Origin: Typhlomys cinereus
Lineage: Eukaryota; Chordata; Mammalia; Rodentia; Platacanthomyidae
DNA length: 64,000 nucleotides
NCBI GenBank assembly: GCA_023101885.1
Contig: JALPQD010000101.1
Location: 4,590,600 to 4,654,599, forward strand
Reading direction: 5' to 3'
Numbering within the stretch: the first letter of the stretch is position 1; each line of letters starts with the position of its first letter. Below the pieces are notes generated by a model, which saw nothing but the letters and a program-made list of their open reading frames with translations, was not told where the DNA came from and searched no databases. Of this stretch, positions 12,674 through 24,699 are shown piece after piece. The position numbers were made by a program, and so were the translations under genes.

Positions 12674-12929
12674 GGACTGCTGCTTTTTGGCTATTGAGCT
12701 ACTTACATTTGTTAAGAATAGAAAAGTTATATAGCCCCCGAAAAAGACAAATGTGTAAGAAGTGTAAGAGTGTATTTCTCTCAGACCAAACCTTGAATCT
12801 CTCTTCAGACAAGTAAGGCACGCAAAAACAAGTAAAAAGGCTCATGATTTTTAAAATATTAAATAACAACTTTGTGCCTCAACACAGGAGACCCTGTCTT
12901 AGAGCATGTGTGTGTCAAAATGTGTTTTC

Positions 12930-13058
12930 CAGGGGCTAGTGAGATGACTCAGTAAGTAAAGGTACTTGCTGGACAAAACAAATGGTCTAAGTTCAGTCCC
13001 CCAAACCACAAGGTAGAAAGATAGAACCAATTGCAACTCCTGAAGGCTGTTCTCTGGC

Positions 13059-13113
<55 letters not shown>
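12930..13113 (+). repeat. B3-type SINE with a (CA)n tail
   Basis: The head reads 'ggggctagtgagatgactca' with 'taaaggtacttgctgg', an A-box side, and then 'ctaagttcagtccccc', a B box. The body 'tgaaggctgttctctggctt' leads into a CA run at 13061-13113. The layout is that of the tRNA-derived B2/B3 superfamily. Confidence 0.7.
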
Positions 13114-13115
<2 letters not shown>

Positions 13116-15035
13116 TAGAATCATAATAATTATAATAATAGTTATAAAATTATAAGTATAGGTAACTTCAGTGCTACTTCATTGATGAGCTTCTATTGAT
13201 AGGCTATTTCCTACATCCCTGTGTTTAGAGTTGAGTTTGGTCTTGGTGTTGCAATCCTACAGGTTTTGACACCAGGATAATGGCAAGAATCCTTGGGACT
13301 CACAGCCAAGTTCCTCACTCTCTGTGAACGGACTATTCTCCCTCCCTCCCCACTAACCTCTCATGTGTTTTCTGTCTCTGAATTTCTTTCTTCCCTCCAG
13401 GATGTCACTGCTGTGGCCTGGATGTCCCTCCACATCCGTGTGCTGAAGCCCAGTGGCCAGGTGATGGCATTGAAGAAGCATGTCCTGAGCTGGTGGAGCC
13501 TCGGGAACAAAAATGGTGCCCAGGGAAAGAGAGGCACAGAAAGTTCCTTTTGCCTTTTACTTCCTTGCTCTCTGTCATGTGAGGCTTACCCCCTCCAGAG
13601 GAGGCCACAACCAGATGTCATGGCGGCAGAAAGAGCAGCGGCCTCCAGACACCTGCCAGCACCTGCACTTTGGAAAGATGCCACCACCTTCTTAATGATG
13701 AAGAAATCATTGATAATGAAATAAGTCAGACGCTCGGAGTCGCTAAGTTGGAATGTGGAGTTTGATCAAGCAATAGTTCACAGCAATACCATATCCTCAA
13801 ATTAGTTACCAAAATGTGCCTGAAAGTAATTTGCTATTGTCGTTTCTTTCTCCCACATTTTGGTTGCATGTAGCTGTTTGGCTGCCGTGGAGTTCTGATC
13901 TGTTGTTGCCATTTATGCAGGTGCATTGCATCATTTAGACACCTGTGAAACCCTTGGGTCCAGGACTCAGCTCTTCCTCTTCCGGCAAGCGCCGGTCTCC
14001 TTGCGTGTTGACTCTTTTCCCACCACAGTTTCTGTTCCTTGCCGTGGTTAGCGGGGCTCTTGAGGGTCCCCACCTGTGCTGCTCTCTGGGGTTCCAGTGC
14101 TTGTGGTCCCCCGGGAGTCACTAGATTAAGCTCTTGTGGCGGTTCTGCCTCTCCACCCGTGGAGTTTGCTTGTCCCTGATGATGACAGACCAGCAGTCCT
14201 GAGCGGTTCGTCCTTATGGACAGGAAGTCTACACTCAATTCTGCTCACACGAATCAATCTCTTTCTCTCTCTTCACAGTCACTGCCATGATCATATTAGG
14301 CCAGTGTTCTACCTATGAGCTCTACCGTAGTTGTGCGGCTTGTCTTTTGGAGGGAGTTTGGAGCTGAACACATTTGGAACAGTATCTTCCGATGATCAAA
14401 TCAAATAAAAGGAAGCCAGCAGGCACATTTCTGTCCTCCTTGTGTGAGCTCAAGGCATCATTACACTTAGCTGACCTCCGTCTTCCATGACATGAGCTGC
14501 TTTTTGAAATTTTTTTGTCTTTTACTCAACTTCCCGTGATTCTTCATCCTCTTCTGTTTTGCTAAATTTCTAAATAGAAGTGTTTGTTCAGGGCGCATCC
14601 AGATTCTCTCTCTCTCTCTCTCACTCGATGGTGGGGGTTGACTTTGTCTTTATCTCCTCCCCTGAGGACATTTGATCACTAGGGATTGTCACTTACCGTG
14701 GGCAGAGGCTTCTGTGTGTGCTGCGTGGCACGGGAAGCCCACCCCTTAAAGCCAAGGGTTGTGTGACCCCACATGTCCACAGTGCTAGAAAAGCCCCCTC
14801 TCCTAGGGAATTTTGCCTAGTCCAATGGCTTTGGATACTTCCTGTGTTCTGATGACCCCACAGTTATGCATCTCCAGCCCAGACCCATTTCCTAAGTTTG
14901 GACTCACACATCCAACTGCACTTGCTAGCAATCCCATCTGACATTCACGTCTCAGTATCAAAGTTTACATGTTTGAGATGAAAATCTCAATTTCATCCCG
15001 TCACTATTATCTTTCTTTTTGCCATTGTGAATGCC
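13114..15035. other. Intergenic DNA, no gene seen
   Basis: Largely unique sequence with a TC run at 14607-14621. Frames on both strands lack conserved features. No long repeat was recognised. Confidence 0.55.
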
Positions 15036-15039
15036 AATG

Positions 15040-15335
15040 CTCTGACACAGCTTAAGGGGGGGTTGATCTGCCGCAGCATTCCAGAGGGGAGATGTAGTTA
15101 ATTATGGTGGAAAAGGCATGGTGGGTGGGAAGCGGTGGAGGCAGAGGAAGCCAGAGCCGACTCCAAGAAGAAGCAGAACTAGGCTACCAAGCCTAAAGGC
15201 CCACACCCGGCGACCTGCTTTCCTCCAGCGAATCTCTACCTCCTAAAGGTACCACTGTCTTCCCAAACATTGACGTCAACTAAGGGAGCAAACACCTGGG
15301 CCTGTGGAGAACGGCTCACAACCAAACCATGACCT
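15040..15335 (+). repeat. Rodent interspersed repeat, family C
   Basis: It shares ordered phrases with 18134-18470: 'cttaagg', 'ttccagagggg(a)gatgtag', 'ggaggcagagg', 'gctaccaa(g)cct', 'ctgc(c)ttcctccagc', 'cttcccaaacatt' and 'aaccatgac'. Two diverged copies of a repeat of about 300 bp in the same orientation are therefore clear. I recall a similar sequence in mouse but am not sure of its family name. Confidence 0.7.
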
Positions 15336-15839
15336 GCCCCCGTTCCACTTCCCTTCTCTGCGCCTCACCTTTTTCCCCTTCACCTACCATGTCCAGACAC
15401 CTAGCAGGTCAGGTCCCTTCCTCCAGAAGACCCAGCCCAAGGCTTCCTTCTGTCTTCCCCACCTTGGTCTCCCAACTGGTCTTCCTTACTTCTTTCTCCC
15501 ACTTCCAGTCTTCTTTGTTGCAGCGGTGTTGTATTGGACTTCTGCTGACCTTCCTACATACTTGTCATGCATGCTGGCTGACCACTGCACCCACTGCACC
15601 TTCGACTCCTTCTGTGTCGTGCCCCCCTCCCAAAAAAAAACACACACACAATTTTTTCACATGTTGGTTGCAAGTGATCTACCATTCCATCAGCCTCATG
15701 GGGCGGGTCTTTCTTACTCACTAGTTTGAGTTTCAAGCTTGTCTCTTCAGAGTCCTTTTCTGGGCATCTTTCTTTTTCTTTCATTCTTTTCATACATGTG
15801 TATATGAGAGAGTGTGTATGTGTGCCTGTATTTGTATGC

Positions 15840-16018
15840 TTGTGTGTGTAGTACATGTACAAAAGTACATTTATGTGTGCATATGCCCGAGAAGGCCCAA
15901 GGATGTCTTTAGGACTCATCCTTGATTGCTTTACTTCCTTATTGCTTTGCTCTGGGGTTTCCTGGAGCCCACCATCCAAGGCCAATCAGCATTACAGGCT
16001 GCCACCATATCTGACATT
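15840..16018 (-). repeat. Composite tRNA/B1-like SINE, 5'-truncated
   Basis: The inverted body is present ('catccttgattgctttactt', 'gctttgctctggggtttcct', 'cattacaggctgccaccata') with a TG-rich tail side. The tRNA-like head is missing and an A-rich patch follows at 16019. Confidence 0.75.
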
Positions 16019-16484
16019 AAAAAAAAAAACTTTATTTATTTTCTGGTCATGTTAGAAACAGCTGTTCTCTAACTCAACTCATCTTCCTCCTTCTGTATTT
16101 TGGTGACTCAATAGGATTATCACCTTTTTCCTCATCTGTGGTGCCATCTTTTAAAGACACACCTGCCCTGTTCACCCCCAGGCGTCTTGGCACAGTGTCT
16201 CAGTGCATGTTAGTTGCTTGTGTGTGTTCATTCAGGGTGTGAAACTAACAGGCATTTAAAGTGTCTAACTCAACTCTTTGTACAGATTTCAAATACATCT
16301 CATATCATTCAGAGCATGACTGTTTCTATAAATGTGTCATAGACTGCTCGTGCAAGTTCCAGAAAATCCACATTGTTTCTGAAAAATCAAACAACACTTT
16401 GCACAGTGGCTCTGAGATAGTCTGTGAGCATCAGCGCCACCAGGGAGGGGCTGGTTAGAAACCCTGTGCTTGAGTTGACAAGAC

Positions 16485-16609
16485 TTCTACACAGGAGTGG
16501 GCAAGGCAGCTCAGGAGAAATGCACTTGCCAGGTGAGTCTGATGACCGAGTTCAATCCCTGGAGTCAGCCAAAGGTGGAAGGAAAGCTCCACCCCACAGA
16601 GTGTCCTGT

Positions 16610-16649
<40 letters not shown>
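16485..16649 (+). repeat. B3-type SINE with a (CA)n tail
   Basis: The tRNA-like head 'gggcaaggcagctcaggaga' and B box 'gagttcaatccc' are followed by a short body and a pure CA run (16611-16649). Confidence 0.6.
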
Positions 16650-16651
<2 letters not shown>

Positions 16652-16685
16652 GTTAAACAACTGAAAGAAAAAAAAAAAACACTTC

Positions 16686-16960
16686 CAGGGCTGGAGAGAT
16701 GACTTGGGTTTTTTTGCCTCATAAATAAAAGCACCTAAAGTCAGATCCCAGATCCTGTACAAAAATGCTGGGCAGAAATTATGGCAGCCCTGCAATTCTG
16801 GCCCTGGAACGCAGAGCCTGGGAAACCCCAGAGCAAAGCAATAAGGAAGTAGAGCAATCCAGGATGATTCTAGATGTCTCCTTTGGGCCTCCACAGGTAC
16901 ACTTGAGTGCCTCCTCAAGTACACACATGTGCACACACATACACACGCACTCAAACGCAA
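16686..16960 (+). repeat. Composite tRNA/B1-like SINE
   Basis: The head 'ggctggagagatgacttggg' is followed by 'tcagatcccagatcc', then 'aaaatgctgggcagaaatta' and the B1-like 'ggcagccctgcaattctggc'. The rest is 'agcaaagcaataaggaagta', 'gcaatccaggatgattct', 'ggcctccacaggtac' and a CA-rich tail. It is one of about a dozen copies in the window. Confidence 0.85.
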
Positions 16961-17020
16961 AACAAAACAAACCACTTCCAAAAGTCCTGGTGCATTCTGA
17001 TTTTAGAATTCAAATTTTAT

Positions 17021-17024
<4 letters not shown>

Positions 17025-17070
<46 letters not shown>

Positions 17071-17285
17071 CTGTGGAGGTCCAAGGGTATCATAAGGAAT
17101 CATCCTGGACTGTTTTTACCTCCTTTTTGTTTCACTATGGGATTTCCTAGGCTTCCTCTTTCAGAGCCAGAAGTGCAACTGCCGCCATTTCCACCTGGCA
17201 TTTGTATGTATAATCCAAGATCTGAACTCAGGTCCTTCAGCTAGCAAGGCAGAGTCTTAACCCCTGAGCAATCTCTTGAGCTCTG
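17025..17285 (-). repeat. Composite tRNA/B1-like SINE with a (TG)n tail
   Basis: An inverted copy: a TG run (17025-17069), 'cctgtggaggtccaaggg', 'atcatcctggactgttttta', the B1-like middle, and then the head ending 'cccctgagcaatctcttgag'. It lies tail to tail with the preceding forward copy. Confidence 0.85.
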
Positions 17286-17706
17286 AGTTTTAGTTTCAGT
17301 TTTCAGTTTTGGCTGTCAAAAAATGTGTCTTTTTTCCTCAGTGGTGGGAACTGGTGCATGGTAGGCAACTGCTCTGCCACAGAGCTGCGTCCTCCACTGC
17401 AGAGTGAAGGACCTCAGTGTATGGTTCAGCCTGGAGGGCCCTGATGTTGCCACAGTCTCCAGGTGGTTTTCACATTGAAGTGCTGGAGCTTTGCCCTTCA
17501 CATAGTAACTCTTCCTTCCCTCCGGAGCCTTGTCAATCACACAGGGTCTGTGGACTAAGATCTCAGCACCTCACTCAAGTACTGGGCTCTCCTTTCATGA
17601 TCCTGCATTTCCCTTAGATCCGTGCTGGAACATGTATCAAAATTTCAGTCCTTCCTTTCCAAGGCTGTATAATATTTGTTGCCGTGAGACAATAGTCATA
17701 TGCAAT

Positions 17707-18133
17707 TAGTCATAGTTAGGCACAGGTGTCAACTTGACTGTTGAGGGTTTGAGCTCTGGGCACATTTGTAGAGAATTAGTGGTTGAGTTAGGCCCAGAAC
17801 AGACCTGCAGGAGATTGTCTAACTGATGGGGAAGACCCAGCCCATAGTGGGTGGGACTAGGCCCTGGAATAAATCACAGAGAGCTGGTTGAGAGAGTCGG
17901 CATCCTTGTATAAACTTGGCCAGACATGCTGGTCTGGCAAGTAAGGATCGTCCCTCTCTCAGCCATCATGTAGAGATTGTGTGGCCACTTCCCTAGGCCC
18001 TGGTGTTGGTGCGTGCTCTCCCGTCAAGCTGGACTACAGACTGTAACTGGACTATCAGTAAGAAAATAAACCCCTTGTACCCTTAAGCCATCTGATGGTC
18101 ATTTATCAGCAACTATGCAGGTGAACCACAACA
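17707..18133 (+). mobile_element. Solo LTR of an ERVL-like element (family A)
   Basis: It begins tagtcatagttaggcacagg, continues with tgtcaacttgactgttgagg and gagattgtctaactgatggg, has a signal-like aataaacccc near 18065, and ends ccacaaca. These match, in order, the LTRs of the provirus at 43069-45167. No internal region is present, so it looks like a solo LTR left by recombination. It directly abuts the family C repeat. Confidence 0.8.
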
Positions 18134-18470
18134 CAACTTAAGGGAAGAAAATGGAGATTTATTTGATGCACTGTTCCAGATGGGAGATGTAGTCTGTTAT
18201 GGAGGAAAAGACACGACGGCCGGTAGGAGTCGGAGTCAGTTCAGGTCACGATAGCCGACATGGAGGCAGAGAGAGCAAGAGGTAAAACTGCATCACAAAG
18301 CAGGGCAGGGCTACCAAAACCTCAAGGCCTGCCCCCTGCGATCTGCCTTCCTCCAGCAAGGCCCTCTATCTCCTTGACGTGCCACAACCTTCCCAAACAT
18401 TAACATCAGCTAAGAATTCAAACCCGTGAGTCTCGGGTGGTGCACAACTCACATTCAAACCATGATGACA
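18134..18470 (+). repeat. Rodent interspersed repeat, family C
   Basis: The second clear copy of the repeat at 15040-15335, with the fuller start 'caacttaagggaagaaaatg' and end 'attcaaaccatgat'. Confidence 0.7.
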
Positions 18471-18894
18471 TCCTTTTCCATGTTGGCTTTTGGCTTGGGA
18501 GCTGGGAGCGGAATCCAGTGCTTCATGCACTCACAGTGCATGCTCTCCTGTTAAGCTACAGCCACGGGTCCTGTACCGCATGTTGCTTATCCACCTTTCC
18601 ATCGAGGGACATTTGGGCCACTTCTACGTTTTACCTCCTGTGACTAATGCTACTAACAACACAGGAACAAATATCTCATTGAGAATTTGGCTTCAGTGTT
18701 TGGTGATTATAGATGTAAGAATAAAATCGAGGGATTATATGGTAATTTTATGCTTTTTTTTTTTTTAAGCTCTGTTGCTGCTAGTGGCTGGCTACACCAT
18801 TCTACCATCCCACTGCCTGTCTGCAAGGCTCCGGTTTCTCTGCAGCCCCCTCAACAATTGGCCTCCATTCCTTCACTTTGTGTTAAGGTGTGGG

Positions 18895-19100
18895 AGGGCA
18901 GAACCCAGGGGCGCGTGGATGCTGCGTCAGTGCTCTTCCGCTGAGCTGCATACCCAGGACTTTCAAGGATTTATTTTAGGGCAGGCTCTCACTCAGTCTG
19001 ATAACTTGAATAAATAGCCCGGGCTGGTCTTGAACTTTCCATCCTCTTGCCTCAGCCTTCCTACGTCCGCGTTACAGGCGTGCGCCACCAGACCCTGAAT
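18895..19100 (-). repeat. ID-like element followed by a B1 SINE
   Basis: An inverted ID-like unit ('cagtgctcttccgctgagct', 'gcatacccagga') is followed by an inverted B1: 'gcaggctctcactcag', 'gggctggtcttgaactttcc', 'cctcagccttccta', 'gcgttacaggcgtgcgccac'. The pair may be a B1-dID-type unit or two insertions. Confidence 0.75.
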
Positions 19101-19239
19101 CTCTGTTTCTCCCATAGAATCCATCCCCGTGGGAGTGAGGCTGTTACTGTGGCTCATAACAACTCGGGGTGATTTTTGTTTCTTCTTCTGTCTTTTCCAT
19201 GGTCTAGCAGGCTCATCTGTCACACCACCATGCGGCTTT

Positions 19240-19720
19240 TTTATTGTTTTCATTAAGAAGTTTTCATGTACAAGCAAAATGTGTTCATGTCCATGTCCCC
19301 CCCTCCTTCTTTTAGCCTCCCTCCCTCCAGCAATCCAGACATGTCCCTCCTGCCCTCATGTCCCTCTGCATGTGTGGACCACAGGGCTCCCTTTGGGATG
19401 CCTGTACTAGTAACGGGGTGCCTGTGGAAGTGTAAGTAGCTCTTCGGTGGGCAGACCCAGAGGTGGAGAAGGTCCCCTTCACTTGTCCAGTGCCTGCCCC
19501 CGAGATTCTCTCTGAGTGTAGTTGTTTCTCCTGAGACCCTCACTAGTCCACAGGGGAATGCTGATATGCCGGCCATGGTGTAGATCTGGCAGACGCCGAT
19601 CGCACTGCAGTGAGTGCCTGGCCACAGCAGGCCTGTTGGGACTGGCATGTCCTTGTTGGCAGAAGCCCTCCCCAACTTTAGGCTCTTACATTCTCTCCGT
19701 TCCCCCACCCCCGGCCCCAT
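19240..19720 (-). mobile_element. Possible old L1 3' end
   Basis: The plus strand shows 'cattaagaagttttcatgta' and C/T-rich blocks similar to inverted rodent L1 3' UTRs. There is no clear target-site duplication and identity is weak, so this is only a suggestion. Confidence 0.35.
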
Positions 19721-20365
19721 GAGGCTTCTTTAGTCACACCAACATTAACTCCTAGACACTGAGCCATAATCCACACTTCTTGGTACCCTGGAAACTTGGG
19801 GCTACTAATATCTTTCAGCCCTCTACATTAGACCTCTCTCCTGCCGGCCATCACAGCCACAAAGGCTGCTGGTATTGCAAGGACACTCACTGCAGACCTG
19901 CCTTTAGAGGTAGATTCTTCCTTCACAGAAAGCTGAGGAGCCACACCCGGCCGCCCAGAAGCCTCTGTACATCGCTCAGGGGATTGAAAAGCCTTTTGAA
20001 GTGGCAGGTGGCCGTGTGTGCCTTTGAACCAGATTCTATTTACTTATTGGCTACAAAGGAATCGTGGTGTTTTAATCGAAGAGAAACCCCTCAGAGGTAT
20101 CTGGAGTATCAGTATTTCCTAAACTTCTTAAGCATCCCCTGAAAGATCTGCCTACATATATCAAGCATTCCTATCAAGCATTCCTCTTAAAATGGCAAGA
20201 AGTCATTGGCCATCAGATTTTGTTGGCTACTAGCCACAGGCTGACCAAACCAACTGAATTCTAACCAGAGGGGCTTCAGAGTTTTGAGATGTGTTCACTC
20301 GGGAATTTCCCCTGCAGCCAAGCATTTGTGGTCCTGTTTTTGTGAAAAGCTATCGGGTTCTTCAG

Positions 20366-20366
<1 letters not shown>
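19721..20366. other. Intergenic DNA, no gene seen
   Basis: Unique-looking sequence with no exon signals or repeats that I recognise. Confidence 0.5.
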
Positions 20367-20406
<40 letters not shown>

Positions 20407-20553
20407 CATGTGCTTGTGCATTTTGTATATATGTGTGCATGTACGTTTATATTTGTGCGGTGTGTGCATGTGTGTGCGTTCATTTGTGTATGTGTTTGTG
20501 TATATATTTGTTGTGTGCTCCAGTGTATGTATGCTTTTTTGTGTATACATGTG

Positions 20554-20609
<56 letters not shown>

Positions 20610-20665
20610 GCACTGGGCATCAAACCCAGAAAGAGCCCTTCACATTGTGGACAAGCGCTCCAGCG
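20367..20665. repeat. Two (TG)n microsatellites and an inverted ID-like fragment
   Basis: TG runs at 20367-20403 and 20559-20602 flank impure TG/TA text. Then 'ggcactgggcatcaaaccca' and 'ggacaagcgctccagc' resemble an inverted ID element. Cys-Val-rich open frames here are artefacts of the repeat. Confidence 0.8.
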
Positions 20666-21309
20666 TTGATCTGCACAACTCACCTGCCAGCTTGATTTTA
20701 GCAAATTTGGATTCCCAGAACATTCTGCTCCTTTCTTGTGCAAAGCGCTGCTCCTTGTCCTTTTCTTTCTACCACTAAGGCCACCCGATCCTCTTTTCTG
20801 TCTCTTCCACTTCCCCACCCTCTCCTCCAGGAAATCAGCTCCATAACCTATTCCCCATTCACAATTCCCAATGGCCACTCAACAAGCTGAGTAGTAGATG
20901 AGAGAGTTTCCTGTCGGTCCTAACGCTGGGCTGCTCCCTCACATCACTGGGTGCTGTGCTAGACCACGCATCTTCTGGCGCCTTCTATTTTCACTTTCTG
21001 AATTCCTTTAATTTGCACTTTTAGAGAGCCCACTTGATACAAGGAGACCAGACACTTATGTGAGGCAAATGTATGCATATTGAAAAATAATGCCAGCATG
21101 TCAGAAGCCAGCTGTGAAAGTCAGCTGGCTACTTGGCTGAGGGACAGGTTTTTATGCCACAGTGCCTTGCCCAGCTTCTAAACTTCCAGAGGCCACAATC
21201 AGACTTCTGGTTCTGTTCCTCCCTGCCTGATGCAAAAGTGCATATGCACCTGAACAGGTTGGCTCATCCTTGCAATGATTTCCTTGCTCATAGTAAAAGT
21301 GCTTTGCTA

Positions 21310-21480
21310 GGGAAGTGGCTTAGTAGGTAAAGAGTTTGTCATAAGAGCTCAGGGACTGTAATTTGGTCCCTAGAGTCCAGTGTATACAAACGCCCTGTGT
21401 GCCAGAAAGATTATAATCCCAATGACTCCCAGAAACCAACTTCCTTTTCTTTGTAAACTGTCCTCCACTCTTCACCCCGC
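21310..21480 (+). repeat. tRNA-derived SINE, B3-like
   Basis: 'gggaagtggcttagtaggta' and 'aaagagtttgtcataagagc' form the A-box side, and 'gtaatttggtccctagag' the B-box side. A body with 'ttataatcccaatgactccc' follows. The copy is diverged. Confidence 0.5.
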
Positions 21481-21629
21481 TGCCTGGTATAGTCTGAAAC
21501 CTACCATAGGTGCCCACACATTACTGGGACTGAAAGTAAAGTAATTAAGCGTCTTGGATTACTGCATCAAAGTAAGACCTGGATGCCCTCCCTCTTGGTC
21601 TCATCCACTTCTGGGTACCAAATTCTGTT

Positions 21630-22080
21630 CTGGTTACTCTCGCATTGCAGTAATGAAATACCTGAATGCAAGCAATTTAGGGAGAAAGGGTTTATTCCCA
21701 TGGCTTAAGGATCTAGAGAGGAGAATCACAGATGTTATCTAGCTGTGATCCAGGCAGATCAATGTCATTGGGCAACTCCAGGGAACTTCCCCTAGAGCAA
21801 GATGTAGCTTGGGGCACCGTAAAGGTCTGGCATCTCTTCCTCTGCTTTGCTTCTTCCTTGGCTTGGTCTGCAAACCTTGTGTACCCAACTTCTTTGTACA
21901 GTCTTTCTAAGTGATCTCCCTTGTCTCTGGACATGAATGTCCTCTGTTTTCACATCTTGCCTGAACTTCCCATCTTGGAGCTGCACTCAAGGAACTCTGC
22001 CAACACCCAGCATTTCCACTCAGAGGTTGCCAGACAGTTCAAAGGATGTTTGTCTATCTCTTCCACCATCTTAATCCAGG
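21630..22080 (+). repeat. Diverged rodent interspersed repeat, family C-like
   Basis: It opens with 'ctggttactctcgcattgca', 'gtaatgaaatacctgaatgc' and 'gggagaaagggtttattccc', like the head of the family C repeats. The 3' part is poorly matched, so the right edge is uncertain. Confidence 0.45.
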
Positions 22081-22109
22081 CCTTCTCTGTCTAATTATTT
22101 TTTTTGGTC

Positions 22110-22112
<3 letters not shown>

Positions 22113-22147
<35 letters not shown>

Positions 22148-22382
22148 CAGAGGGTACCTGAGTGTGTGTGACTATGGAGGTCCATCAGGAATCCTTCTGG
22201 ATTTCTCTATCCTCTTATTGCTTTGCTTTTGTGTTTCTCAGTTTCCACCTTCCAGGGCCAGCATTGCAGGCCACCACCATATCCACCTGACATTTTTTTT
22301 TTAACATGGGATCTTAGATCCAAACTCACATCCTTTTGTCTGTGAGGCAAAAACTTTAACTCCTAAGCCACCTCTCCAGGCC
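22113..22382 (-). repeat. Composite tRNA/B1-like SINE with a (TG)n tail
   Basis: An inverted copy with a TG run (22113-22146), 'tatggaggtccatcaggaat', 'attgctttgcttttgtgttt' and the head 'cctaagccacctctccaggc'. Confidence 0.8.
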
Positions 22383-22440
22383 CTCTCCCATATCTTATGC
22401 ATAACTCCAGTCAGCCTCCCTGCTCCCACAATTCCATCCT

Positions 22441-22494
22441 TCAATTAGCAAAACTCATTCAATTAGCAAAACTCATTCAATTAGCAAAACTCAC
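22441..22494. repeat. Three tandem copies of an 18-bp unit
   Basis: The unit tcaattagcaaaactcat occurs three times head to tail. The last copy differs only at its final base. It is probably a local replication-slippage product. Confidence 0.95.
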
Positions 22495-24597
22495 TCCTTG
22501 CTTGACATACTACTTCTTTTCCTTGAGCTTCAAATGAACTGAAGAGCCACTGTCAATATGCCCACCCTAAACTTCTGCTCTCCTCTGCTTTCTCCTGGCC
22601 TTTTAGTCCTGAGAGCCTGTTTGCACATCATGACTTTTGCCGATGCTGCTATTGGCCTAGTGTACTTTGACCCCATTTTTTACAACATTATTGCTTGATC
22701 ATCACCTTTTCTCATTCACACATCTCCAGCCCAGAGGGGATTTCCCTGAATTTCTGGACAAACAACTCCCTCTGCTACCACTGGTCCAGTCATCATGTAT
22801 CGCCTGTATGCAGAACTTGCAACCCCTGTAATTCACCTGCTGGTTTCTTTTACTCTCAAAGATACTGTGAGGATGGAGGTCAGGTCTATTCGTGTCTGTG
22901 TAGTTTGCAACCAAACAGGAGACATGCCAGAAATACCATTGCATCGGTCTTCTGCACAGACAGCAAAACCAGATGGAAGAACAGAAGGAAATGGAAGAAG
23001 GGATGCTTCAGGTCACTCCTCCACATCAATGTGGAAGAAAAAACAAGCAAATGCAGACAGAAACCACCCTCTCAGAATTCTGGAAAATGTCAGAGGATTG
23101 CACTAATTATGCGAATAGTCAATAACAGTAAACATCACCATTCTTGCTAGCCCACCTTCAAACGGTGTGGGGCACAGTGCCCTGCTTATCCTCACTGGGC
23201 ACCCCAGCTCAAGGGTCGTGACCTGGTCTTGAGGTAACAGTAGCCTGTATTGTCCATGTGGAACCCTGGATCTTTGAACAAGAGGGTTCAGAGCTCTCCA
23301 GTATACTTTCATTCTTGCCTAGGTGTGTTCTGACCGTTTTGGGAAACTCCAAGGAGGGTTGCAAGGTATTTAGGAGAGGAAAAAGGTAAGTATTACACAG
23401 GGAGTGCTGAAGTGGACCAAAGATCAGTGGTCTCAGATACTGGTCCCAGTGGTGCCTGTCTATAATCCTGGTACTCCAGGGAGGTAGAGGAGACAGGAAC
23501 TTCCTCACCTTTTCATCTTCCTTGTTGGCTGTTTAGAACACAGGTCCCACACCTTTCGGTGGCTGTGTCTTTCCAGTGAGGAAGTAGAAGCCGTACAGTG
23601 GTTTGAATGATGATCACAACAGACCGGCCTACCCTCAACCCACAAACACAATCTTGTTTAGAAAAAGAGTCTTCGGGGGTATAGATAAGTGAGAAATCTT
23701 GAGATGAAAGCATGTTCGATTAGGAAGGACTTCAATGCCAAGTGTCCCTGTCAGAGGAAGAAGAGGATACAGAAAAAAGGTCATATGGTGGCAAAGATTG
23801 GACTGATGTTCAATTGAGCCAAAGGCACACTCGGAGCCATCAGGAACTGGAGGGAGAAGGGAGAGAGTCTCCCCCAGTTCTGCAGATCAAGCTCAATTTC
23901 TGTCTTCCAGCTTTAGCACGGAGAGGAATGAAATTCATGGTCTTAAGCCACTAGGAATTGCGGGTAGCGTGTTACCATGAGATTGTGATGGTATGTTATA
24001 GAGGGACAACAAAACTCAGGATTACAGAGAGAGAGAGAGAGAGAGCAGAGAAACCCGAGGAGAGTGGCACGCACGTCTATCTCAAGGTACTCGCGTTGCA
24101 GTCTGGGAGCAGAGCCCTCTAAGGTGCAGCCCTGCCTGTGGGGGGCAGGTGGGGAGTGGAGCTAGAAATTCTAGAAGGCTGCAGGGTGCGTCTGGGAGAT
24201 CAAAGAAAGACATGGCTTCATTAAAAATGGATGTTGCTGTCAACGGGGATTACAGCAGCAGGCAAGGGAGGAAGGCTGAACCCAGAGGTTGAACTGATCC
24301 AAGAGGGAGGTTTGGCTCTGGGGGAAGGGACCAGGAGCAAGGATACTTGGCAAGATTTGAACAGGTGAAAGGCTTGAATTTCAAGTGGCAATAATGAGAA
24401 CGTGGGGGACCATGGCCCTAGGTGAGGCGGAAGGGCTGGGGCCGGTTCCATTCATTTAGACCCCAGAGCTTCAAGAGGCAGAAGGAGACTTAAAGGAACA
24501 GTTTTCTCTAGAGAGAGTGGGGCCTCTGCAAGACCAGGGGAGGGTGGAGAGACGTGTTCAGATGAACCTTTGGAGTATCAAGAAGAGCAGCCAGTGG
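22495..24597. other. Intergenic DNA, no gene seen
   Basis: Positions 22500-23590 are mostly unique apart from a B1-like scrap near 23435-23500. Positions 23600-24020 read like an old LTR or DNA-transposon fragment ('aagattggactgatgttcaa', 'cttccagctttagcac', 'tcttaagccactaggaattg'). A short GA run lies near 24030. Confidence 0.5.
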
Positions 24598-24659
24598 GCT
24601 GGGGACAAGACTCAGGGGTTAAAGCCTTGTCTCACAAGCAAAAGAGCCTCAGTTCGAAT

Positions 24660-24694
<35 letters not shown>
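24598..24694 (+). repeat. SINE tRNA-like head with a (CA)n tail
   Basis: 'gggctggggacaagactcag' and 'gggttaaagccttgtctcac' are followed by 'cctcagttcgaatccacaca' and a CA run. The B1-like middle is absent, so this is a monomeric or deleted copy. Confidence 0.75.

Positions 24695-24699
<5 letters not shown>

Noticed and set aside
20362..20613. Cys-Val and Thr-His-rich frames over TG/CA repeats
   Set aside because: Direct translation of dinucleotide repeats; not genes.
23600..24020. Possible gene fragment with several open frames
   Set aside because: The text resembles an old interspersed mammalian repeat with a typical 'ttaagccactaggaattg' end.
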